Part shown: positions 6,303 to 12,096 of the stretch, one piece after another | Position numbering within the stretch: the first letter of the stretch is position 1 | Layout of the letters: every line of letters begins with the position of its first letter | Notes under the pieces: model-generated | The model's database searches: none | Told to the model about the DNA's origin: nothing | The model's input: the letters and a program-made list of their open reading frames with translations, nothing else | NCBI GenBank assembly: GCA_009778375.1 | Contig: WRJW01000200.1 | Location: 1 to 12,096, forward strand | Direction: 5' to 3' | From: Bacteroidota bacterium | GTDB lineage: Bacteria; Bacteroidota; Bacteroidia; Bacteroidales; UBA932 | Length of the DNA: 12,096 nt | Translations under genes and position numbers: made by a program

Positions 6303-8084
6303 ATGCATCCCATTGAACTCCTCCTCTCCCGCGAACTCTCCAAAGCCATAGAAACGCTTTACGGACAATCTATTGCTCCGGAATGTATCTCACTTCAGGC
6401 CACACGCAAGGAGTTTGACGGCGACCTTACGGCCGTCCTTTTTCCCCTGCTCAAAATAAGCCGCAAGTCCCCCGAACAGACGGGAAGAGAAATCGGCGCT
6501 TATTTAAAAGAGCAACTCTCTTTTATAGATTCGTATCAGGTCATCAAGGGTTTTTTAAACTTCAAATTTACTCCGGCTTTTTGGATGGAACGACTAAAAG
6601 AAATGGCCGCCACTCCTCAATTTGGACAACAGCCCCAAAAGGGCAAAACCATTATGGTGGAGTATTCGTCGCCCAACACTAATAAGCCGTTGCACCTGGG
6701 GCATATACGCAATAACCTTTTGGGTTGGTCCGTATCAAAATTATTGGAGGCAAACGGATACAGGGTAGTAAAAGTCAATTTAGTCAACGACCGCGGCGTA
6801 CATATTTGCAAGTCCATGATGGCGTGGCAGCGCTTTGGAAAGGGAGAAACGCCCCAAAGTTCGGGAATAAAAGGCGATCATTTAGTGGGAAAATACTATG
6901 TGCTGTTTGATCAGGCGTACAAAAAGGAAGTTGAAGCCTTAAAAGAGCAGGGCTTGACTCCCGAAGAGGCCGAAAAAAATGCGCCGATTATGGTCGAGAC
7001 GCAGGATATGCTGCGTAAATGGGAGCAGGGAGACGAAGCCGTTATCCAACTCTGGAAAACGATGAACGATTGGGTATATGCCGGATTTGAAGCGTCGTAT
7101 ACACGATTGGGCGTTGCTTTTGACAGGATTTATTACGAATCCCAAACCTATTTATTGGGTAAATCATTGGTACAAACTGGTTTAGATAAAGGGGTGTTGT
7201 ATCAAAAAGAGGATGGTTCGGTGTGGTGTGACTTGACCGGAGATGGATTGGATCATAAATTGTTGCTGCGGGCCGACGGCACTTCGGTCTACATGACTCA
7301 GGATTTAGGTACCGCCCAACAACGCTACGATGAATACCCCTCCGAGGAGGTAATTTATGTAGTAGGAAACGAGCAAAACTATCATTTTCAGGTATTAAAA
7401 CTCATCCTTAAAAAGTTGGGATTTGATTGGGCGGATGCCATTTACCACCTCTCCTACGGTATGGTGGAGTTACCGCAAGGCAAAATGAAATCGCGAGAGG
7501 GTACGGTGGTGGACGCCGACGATTTGATGGAGGATATGGTACAAACCGCCCGAGAAACCTCCATGGAGTTGGGCAAACTGACGGAGATGTCGACCGACGA
7601 ACAGAAACAATTGTTCGAAATGCTGGGGCTGGGCGCTCTAAAATACTTTATCCTTAAAGTCGATCCCAAAAAGACGATGTTGTTTGATCCCAAAGAGTCC
7701 ATTGACTTTAACGGAAATACGGGCCCTTTTATTCAATATACCCATGCACGAATCAAATCGGTGCTGCGTAAGGCAGGGGAACAAGGATATCTTTCGGCAT
7801 TTACGGATGCGGCATTATTGGAAAAAGAGGTAGCGCTCATTAAAATACTCAACGATTATCCGGAGCGGATTATTGAGGCAGGCGCGGCCCATTCTCCCGC
7901 CCTGATTGCCAACTTTGCCTTTGAACTGGCTAAAGAGTTTAATCAGTTTTATCAAGAGGTGTCGGTTCTTAAAGAATCCGACCCGGCCACACGCGCCCAA
8001 CGTCTGATACTCTTGGAACAGGTGGCCAAAATCTTGACACACGCCATGAATATCTTGGGAATCACCCTTCCCGAACGAATGTAA
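6303..8084 (+). CDS. argS: Arginyl-tRNA synthetase
   Basis: A 593-aa class I aminoacyl-tRNA synthetase that charges tRNA-Arg with arginine. It has the N-terminal Add1 domain (about 1-110), which binds the tRNA elbow. The catalytic core opens with VEYSSPNTNKPLHLGHIRN, where HLGH (131-134) is the HIGH motif, and continues with NDRGVHICKSM (162-172), TSVYMTQDLGTA (327-338) and VVGNEQNYHFQ (353-363). KMKSREG (394-400) replaces KMSKS, as is common in ArgS. The anticodon-binding domain follows at about 475-593, beginning near IQYTHARIKSVLRK. Length is normal and no lesion is seen. It starts 11 bp after the AGCS gene, and its stop codon overlaps the start of the next gene. Confidence 0.97.
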   Translation: MHPIELLLSRELSKAIETLYGQSIAPECISLQATRKEFDGDLTAVLFPLLKISRKSPEQTGREIGAYLKEQLSFIDSYQVIKGFLNFKFTPAFWMERLKEMAATPQFGQQPQKGKTIMVEYSSPNTNKPLHLGHIRNNLLGWSVSKLLEANGYRVVKVNLVNDRGVHICKSMMAWQRFGKGETPQSSGIKGDHLVGKYYVLFDQAYKKEVEALKEQGLTPEEAEKNAPIMVETQDMLRKWEQGDEAVIQLWKTMNDWVYAGFEASYTRLGVAFDRIYYESQTYLLGKSLVQTGLDKGVLYQKEDGSVWCDLTGDGLDHKLLLRADGTSVYMTQDLGTAQQRYDEYPSEEVIYVVGNEQNYHFQVLKLILKKLGFDWADAIYHLSYGMVELPQGKMKSREGTVVDADDLMEDMVQTARETSMELGKLTEMSTDEQKQLFEMLGLGALKYFILKVDPKKTMLFDPKESIDFNGNTGPFIQYTHARIKSVLRKAGEQGYLSAFTDAALLEKEVALIKILNDYPERIIEAGAAHSPALIANFAFELAKEFNQFYQEVSVLKESDPATRAQRLILLEQVAKILTHAMNILGITLPERM

Positions 8085-9814
8085 TGGTTGATTCACCTCT
8101 TTCCTCCGGCCTTTTTTTGCCTACCTCCCGCAAAGAATTGGAAGCGCGGGGGTGGGAAAATGTTGACATCATCCTCTTTTCGGGTGATGCTTACGTAGAT
8201 CATCCCTCTTTTGGCATGGCGGTTATCGGCAGGGTATTGGAAAGAGCGGGGTACCGGGTGGCCATTGTCCCCCAGCCCAACTGGCGAGACGATTTACGGG
8301 ATTTTACAAAATTGGGACGCCCCCGCCTCTTTTTTGGAGTAGGTTCGGGAAGCATGGATTCGATGGTCAACCACTATACTTCCCGCAAACGACTGCGCAG
8401 TAACGACGCTTATACGCCCGAAGGGAGGGCAGGATCGCGTCCCGACAGGGCGGTAACGGTCTACACCCGTATTCTCAAACAATTATATCCTGATGTTCCG
8501 GTAGTTATAGGCGGCATCGAAGCCTCTCTCAGGCGTTTGAGCCATTACGATTATTGGGAAGACCAATGGAAACCCTCGATTTTGATCGACAGCGGAGCCG
8601 ACTATTTGGTATACGGAATGGGTGAGCAAGCGATTATTGATTTGGCCCGAAAGATGCGGAATAGAGTTTCTGCCAAAGAGTGGAAACAAACACCACAAGT
8701 AGCTTACTTGGAATATACGGACTCTTCTCTTCCTTCAGAGGCCATTATGCTCCAAAGTTTTGAGGCGTGCCGACAAAGCGATTTGGCCTGTATCGACAAT
8801 TTTACAATCATAGAGAGGGAGGCTAACCGCATGCATGCATCGGTAATCATTGAACCGGTAGGCGAAAAGTATGTGGTCGTAAATCCTCCTTATCCTCTGA
8901 TGAGTTCCCAGGCGTTGGACGCCCTCTATGATTTTCCCTATACCCGTTTGCCTCATCCGCGTTACCGTGGCAGGCATATTCCTGCGTATGAAATGGTTAA
9001 ACATTCGATTTGCCTCCATCGGGGATGTTTTGGAGGTTGCAGTTTTTGCACCATAGCGGCACATCAGGGGAAACAGATTGTCTCCCGCTCGGAGGTCTCC
9101 ATAATCAAAGAGGTAAGGGCTCAGGTGGCACATCCCGACTTTAAAGGCGTCCTCTCCGATTTGGGCGGCCCGTCGGCCAATATGTACGGGATGCAGGGGA
9201 GGGATCTCTCAATCTGTGCCTCCTGTGTGCGCACCTCGTGCCTCTTCCCTAAAATCTGCCGCAACCTGTTACTTGACCACAGCCGTCTGATGCGGTTATA
9301 CCGGTCTGTTCGAAAGGAGGCGGGTGTCCGGCACGCTTTTATCGGAAGCGGGATTCGGTACGACCTTTTTTTGAACGAGGATGGTTTTTTAAGTCCGGAC
9401 GGTCGCGAATATTTTGAAGAGGTGATGCGCCACCACTTGTCGGGACGGTTAAAGGTAGCCCCCGAACACACGGAAGACCACGTTTTAGCGTGTATGGGAA
9501 AGCCCTCTTTTCGTCTTTTTGAACGTTTGAAAGGTTATTTTGATCAATGGAATGCTCAGGAGGGATTAAAGCGACAATTGATACCATACTTTATATCGGG
9601 ACATCCATCCTGCTCCGAAAAAGATATGGCAGCGCTGGCACAAAAATTGCGATCATCTTCTCTGTCGGTGGAGCAGGTGCAGGAGTTTTGCCCTACCCCT
9701 ATGACCCGTTCTTCGGTGATGTTTTATACCGGAAAAGAGCTGAAAACCGGAGAAAATATTTTTGTTGAGCGAAATAATCAGCTGAAAAAGAGGCAGAAAT
9801 CATATTTCTTTTAA
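8084..9814 (+). CDS. ygiQ: YgiQ-family radical SAM protein (UPF0313)
   Basis: A 576-aa protein of the YgiQ family, whose reaction is not established. The N-terminal part (FLPTSRKELEARGW, FSGDAYVDHPSFG, VIGGIEASLRR) resembles the B12-binding-like/UPF0313 N domain. The radical SAM 4Fe-4S motif is C315, C319 and C322 in GCFGGCSFCT. GVLSDLGGPSANMYGMQG follows, and then a second cysteine cluster (C378, C381, C386, C392). Further family stretches are KVAPEHTEDHVL (457-468), IPYFISGHPSC (500-510) and VQEFCPTPMT (532-541). E. coli YgiQ is, from memory, well over 700 aa; this copy stops soon after FYTGKELKTGENIFV, so the C-terminal tail is short. Its ATG shares the last base of the argS TAA (TAATG), which implies translational coupling. 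Confidence 0.93.
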   Translation: MVDSPLSSGLFLPTSRKELEARGWENVDIILFSGDAYVDHPSFGMAVIGRVLERAGYRVAIVPQPNWRDDLRDFTKLGRPRLFFGVGSGSMDSMVNHYTSRKRLRSNDAYTPEGRAGSRPDRAVTVYTRILKQLYPDVPVVIGGIEASLRRLSHYDYWEDQWKPSILIDSGADYLVYGMGEQAIIDLARKMRNRVSAKEWKQTPQVAYLEYTDSSLPSEAIMLQSFEACRQSDLACIDNFTIIEREANRMHASVIIEPVGEKYVVVNPPYPLMSSQALDALYDFPYTRLPHPRYRGRHIPAYEMVKHSICLHRGCFGGCSFCTIAAHQGKQIVSRSEVSIIKEVRAQVAHPDFKGVLSDLGGPSANMYGMQGRDLSICASCVRTSCLFPKICRNLLLDHSRLMRLYRSVRKEAGVRHAFIGSGIRYDLFLNEDGFLSPDGREYFEEVMRHHLSGRLKVAPEHTEDHVLACMGKPSFRLFERLKGYFDQWNAQEGLKRQLIPYFISGHPSCSEKDMAALAQKLRSSSLSVEQVQEFCPTPMTRSSVMFYTGKELKTGENIFVERNNQLKKRQKSYFF

Positions 9815-9832
9815 AAAAATGACGATTGAATG

Positions 9833-9862
9833 TTTGGGAATCTATTTTTTGCTGTATACTTG
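9833..9862 (+). promoter_or_regulatory. Putative Bacteroidota-type promoter of the small acidic protein
   Basis: TTTG (9833-9836) and TATACTTG (9855-9862) match the -33 and -7 elements (TTTG and TAnnTTTG, one mismatch in the latter) with an 18-bp spacer. The start would be about 9868, leaving a leader of about 27 nt to the ATG at 9895. The 80-bp gap after ygiQ holds no clear terminator hairpin, so read-through from the upstream operon is also possible. Confidence 0.5.
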
Positions 9863-9894
9863 TAGCCGAATTTGCGTTAATAGATAAAGCTAAA

Positions 9895-10263
9895 ATGATG
9901 GAAACGAACAAAAGAAGAGCGGTAATCAGTTATGCCAACCTTTCTCCCGAACTGTTGGGCATTATCAAGGAGCTGTATCCTCGGGGTTATGCAGACTATA
10001 TGGACGAGATCATGAAAATCTCCAAACCCGACGGAACTTTTTTTCATGCGATTAAGATCGAAACACCCGATGCCATTTATTTGGTCAAGGTAGATGTAAA
10101 AATTGACGACTATGCCGAGGTAGAAAAAGATATCTTTGGAGACAGCGCTTCATCGGCCAACGGTGACGACGACGATGGATTTCCGGACGGAGACGATTCG
10201 TCGGGAGGCTATAGCGACGACGAGGGGGAATCGGGGGAGGGAGATTCGGATAACGATGACTAA
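9895..10263 (+). CDS. Small protein of unknown function with a strongly acidic C-terminal tail
   Basis: The protein is 122 aa from the first of two tandem ATGs (9895, 9898). A longer in-frame ATG at 9826 is rejected because it lies upstream of the promoter elements and adds 23 residues unlike the rest. Residues 1-80 look like a small folded domain: KRRAVISYANLSPELLGIIK, then YPRGYADYMDEI, KPDGTFFHAIKIE and DAIYLVKVDVKIDDYAEVEKDIFG. This could be a helical start followed by a beta hairpin. Residues 83-122 are low complexity: 17 of 40 are Asp or Glu, the rest mostly Gly and Ser, with no Lys or Arg. From memory, similar small proteins occur widely in Bacteroidales, annotated only as hypothetical. 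There is no signal peptide or membrane segment, so it should be cytosolic. It is transcribed alone, between its own promoter and a strong terminator. I assign no function. Confidence 0.8.
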   Translation: MMETNKRRAVISYANLSPELLGIIKELYPRGYADYMDEIMKISKPDGTFFHAIKIETPDAIYLVKVDVKIDDYAEVEKDIFGDSASSANGDDDDGFPDGDDSSGGYSDDEGESGEGDSDNDD

Positions 10264-10277
10264 AGAAAGAAAACATC

Positions 10278-10301
10278 AAGCTGCTTCGGCAGCTTTTTTT
10301 T
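10278..10301 (+). terminator. Rho-independent terminator with UUCG tetraloop
   Basis: AAGCTGC (10278-10284) pairs perfectly with GCAGCTT (10289-10295) around the very stable TTCG loop (10285-10288). The following T run spans 10294-10301. It is placed 14 nt after the stop codon of the small acidic protein. Confidence 0.92.
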
Positions 10302-10302
10302 G

Positions 10303-10310
10303 TACTTTTG
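10303..10310 (+). promoter_or_regulatory. -7 box of the CLC gene promoter
   Basis: TACTTTTG is an exact match to TAnnTTTG and lies 18 nt before the CLC ATG, immediately after the terminator T run. A start near 10316 would give a leader of about 13 nt. No TTTG is found at the expected -33 position, which falls inside the terminator stem, so the promoter is incomplete by consensus. Confidence 0.5.
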
Positions 10311-10328
10311 CCAAATCTATATCGGACT

Positions 10329-12096
10329 ATGCAAAAAATCCTCTCCCCATTTTCCGCGTGGCTGAAACGTATGCCCGAACAACGTATGTTAGTGATTCTT
10401 GCCGTCTTTACCGGTTTGGGCTGCGGCTTGGCTACCGTGATTTTGAAACAGGCTATTCACGGGATACAGCGATTACTTACGGGCTGGTTCAACGCTTCGG
10501 CAGACAGCCTGCTCTATTTTATTTATCCGGGAATTGGGATGTTGCTGGCGTTTCTGTTGGTGAAATATGTGATTAAGGATAACATCAGCCATGGAGTTAC
10601 TAAAGTATTGCATGCCATTTCAAAGAACGAATCCAAAATTAAAACCCACAATTGCTACTCCTCGATGGCAGTCAGTTCTGTAACCATTGGGTTTGGAGGC
10701 TCGGTAGGGGCAGAAGCCCCCATCGTCTATACCGGTGCGGCTATTGGATCCAATATTGCGCGGATACTGGGACTTAACTATAGGCAGATGACCCTTCTCC
10801 TTGGCTGCGGAGCGGCCGGAGCCGTAGCGGGTATCTTTAAAGCTCCTTTGGCGGGCATCCTCTTTACCTTGGAAATTCTGATGTTTAACCTCTCCATGTC
10901 CTCCGTCCTCCCCTTGCTCATTACCACAATTACCGCCACGGTGGTATCTTCGGTACTCATGGGTAGCGATGTGGCCTTTGCCACCACGGCCGAACGTTTT
11001 TGGATCTCCAACCTGCCCTATTATGTTGGATTGGGCATACTCTGCGGTTTTGTATCCCTGTACTTTACCCGTATGACCCTTTATTTGGAGGACAAAATCC
11101 ATGCCATATCCAAACCTTTGAACCGCTGGCTCTTTTCGGCAATCGGTCTGGGCATGCTGATTTTTATATTCCCTCCCTTGTACGGAGAAAGTTACGGTGC
11201 TTTGAGCGCCTGTTTAAACGACAATGTAGAGCCGGCGGTAAACAATAGCCTCCTGTATGGCAATTTGGCTTTCAAGCCCTGGTTTCTTCCCCTTTTTTTT
11301 ACGTGCGTACTCTTTTTTAAAGTCGTCGCCATGTCTTTAACCAATGCCGGAGGCGGGGTGGGCGGAACGTTTGGCCCGACCTTAGTGGTAGGAGGTATGC
11401 TTGGATTTGTGATGTCAAGGAGTATCAATCTGATGGGAATTCATTACCTTCCCGAAGCCAATTTTGCCCTGACGGGTATGGCCGGACTCATGGCCGGCGT
11501 GATGCAGGCCCCCCTTACGGCCATCTTTCTCATTGCCGAAATTACAGGGGGCTATAAATTGCTGCTTCCTTTAATCATTACCTCTGCCTGCTCTTTTGCC
11601 ACCATCCGGGGTTTTGAACCCTATTCGATTTACACCAAGCGATTGGCCAAGGCGGGCGACCTTCTTACCCACGATAATGATCAGGCGGTACTGGTTTTAT
11701 TACATACGGCCGATTTGGTGGAGACCGATTTTAAAACCGTGGGCATTAACGATACCCTTCATGCCTTGGTACAAGCTGTATCTTCCTGTAAACGAAATGT
11801 TTTTCCTGTATTAGACTCCGATGGAACCTTTGCAGGGGTGGTGCTCTTGGATAAAATCCGCGAGATTATGTTTGACAGGGAATTATATCAGGAAGTTTTG
11901 GTACAAGAGTTGATGCAGCCCCCTCCGGACATTGTCCGAGTAGATGAAAAAATGGAGCAGGTGATGGAAAAATTTGAAACCTCCGGCGCTTGGAACTTGC
12001 CGGTAGTAGACGCCAAACACCACTATTTGGGCTTTGTATCCAAATCCCAAATCTTTTCTGCCTATCGGGAACAATTAACACAATTATCACAAGAAT
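10329..12096 (+). CDS. CLC-family chloride channel/transporter with C-terminal CBS pair (3' end outside window)
   Basis: The frame is open from ATG 10329 to the window edge (589 codons, no stop). The membrane part (about 20-435) carries the CLC signatures in altered form. GSVGAEAPIV (124-133 region) holds gating glutamate E129. GGTFGPTLVVGG (345-356) stands for the GIFAP motif. EPYSIY has Y432, aligning with the central anion-coordinating tyrosine of ClC-ec1. The first motif, usually GSGIPE, reads ISHGVTK (86-92). APLAGILFTLEILMF has E182 followed by I183, where proton-coupled CLCs have a second Glu. The soluble tail (about 450-580) is two CBS repeats (NVFPVLDSDGTFAGVV and NLPVVDAKHHYLGFVSKSQ), which in this family can bind nucleotides. 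The last visible residues (SAYREQLTQLSQE) suggest the stop is only a few codons away. Family confidence is high; channel or exchanger and the anion are unknown. Confidence 0.93.
   Translation, partial: MQKILSPFSAWLKRMPEQRMLVILAVFTGLGCGLATVILKQAIHGIQRLLTGWFNASADSLLYFIYPGIGMLLAFLLVKYVIKDNISHGVTKVLHAISKNESKIKTHNCYSSMAVSSVTIGFGGSVGAEAPIVYTGAAIGSNIARILGLNYRQMTLLLGCGAAGAVAGIFKAPLAGILFTLEILMFNLSMSSVLPLLITTITATVVSSVLMGSDVAFATTAERFWISNLPYYVGLGILCGFVSLYFTRMTLYLEDKIHAISKPLNRWLFSAIGLGMLIFIFPPLYGESYGALSACLNDNVEPAVNNSLLYGNLAFKPWFLPLFFTCVLFFKVVAMSLTNAGGGVGGTFGPTLVVGGMLGFVMSRSINLMGIHYLPEANFALTGMAGLMAGVMQAPLTAIFLIAEITGGYKLLLPLIITSACSFATIRGFEPYSIYTKRLAKAGDLLTHDNDQAVLVLLHTADLVETDFKTVGINDTLHALVQAVSSCKRNVFPVLDSDGTFAGVVLLDKIREIMFDRELYQEVLVQELMQPPPDIVRVDEKMEQVMEKFETSGAWNLPVVDAKHHYLGFVSKSQIFSAYREQLTQLSQE

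Noticed and set aside
8735..9133. 132-codon minus-strand open frame antisense to ygiQ
   Set aside because: It overlaps the radical SAM motif coding region on the other strand and has no independent promoter or recognisable motif.
9826..9894. 23-residue extension of the small acidic protein from ATG 9826
   Set aside because: It lies upstream of the promoter elements at 9833-9862, and the paired ATGs at 9895/9898 fit the protein start better.
10136..10576. 146-codon plus-strand open frame between the acidic protein and the CLC gene
   Set aside because: It runs through the UUCG terminator and the CLC promoter in a different frame and has no recognisable protein features; shadow of two real genes.
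10690..10720. Fluoride-type CLC (CLC-F) assignment
   Set aside because: The motifs do not clearly match the CLC-F pattern as I recall it; the general CLC-with-CBS assignment is safer.
10620..11102. 160-codon minus-strand open frame antisense to the CLC gene
   Set aside because: The translation is low-complexity Gly/His/Arg-rich and the sense frame encodes clear CLC motifs; shadow.

Overview
The window looks like ordinary chromosomal backbone from a member of the Bacteroidota, most likely order Bacteroidales. The evidence is a short primary sigma factor (286 aa) that starts straight at region 1.2, promoter-like boxes of the Bacteroidota form TTTG / TAnnTTTG, starts without a usable Shine-Dalgarno sequence, and protein sequences of the Bacteroidales type throughout. 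I see no mobile element, CRISPR array, tRNA, rRNA or prophage gene. I could not support a new multi-gene system here. The points worth a second look are at the level of residues and of gene-boundary architecture.

Layout. Positions 1-306 (+) hold the C-terminal part of a YggS/PLPBP pyridoxal-phosphate homeostasis protein. It converges on, and overlaps by 38 bp, a minus-strand pair transcribed from 2486 down to 269: dapF (diaminopimelate epimerase), then a group II PLP-dependent aromatic-amino-acid-type decarboxylase. A perfect inverted repeat (296-303/315-322) sits in the overlap and around the yggS stop codon. A 52-bp divergent gap separates dapF from a plus-strand htrA/degP periplasmic serine protease (2539-3972), which ends at a hairpin terminator (4000-4036).

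The sigma-factor promoter overlaps that terminator. From 4068 to 9814 four genes follow in one direction, with gaps of 13 bp, 11 bp and a 1-bp overlap: rpoD, an AGCS sodium:alanine/glycine-type symporter, argS, and a YgiQ-family radical SAM protein. They probably form one transcription unit. A promoter at 9833-9862 then serves a small conserved-looking protein of unknown function with a very acidic, lysine/arginine-free tail (9895-10263). It is closed by a UUCG-loop terminator (10278-10301). Directly after it comes a TAnnTTTG box and a CLC-type chloride channel/transporter with a C-terminal CBS pair (10329 to the window edge). This last gene has no stop codon inside the window and so could easily be missed.

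How the genes fit together. Most are housekeeping: transcription (rpoD), translation (argS), cell-wall/lysine precursor (dapF), envelope protein quality control (htrA), transport (AGCS, CLC) and PLP supply (yggS). The decarboxylase is the most accessory-like member. It probably makes an aromatic amine and is co-transcribed with dapF. The CLC protein keeps the gating glutamate but has an isoleucine where proton-coupled CLC transporters usually have the internal glutamate, so whether it is a channel or an exchanger is open.
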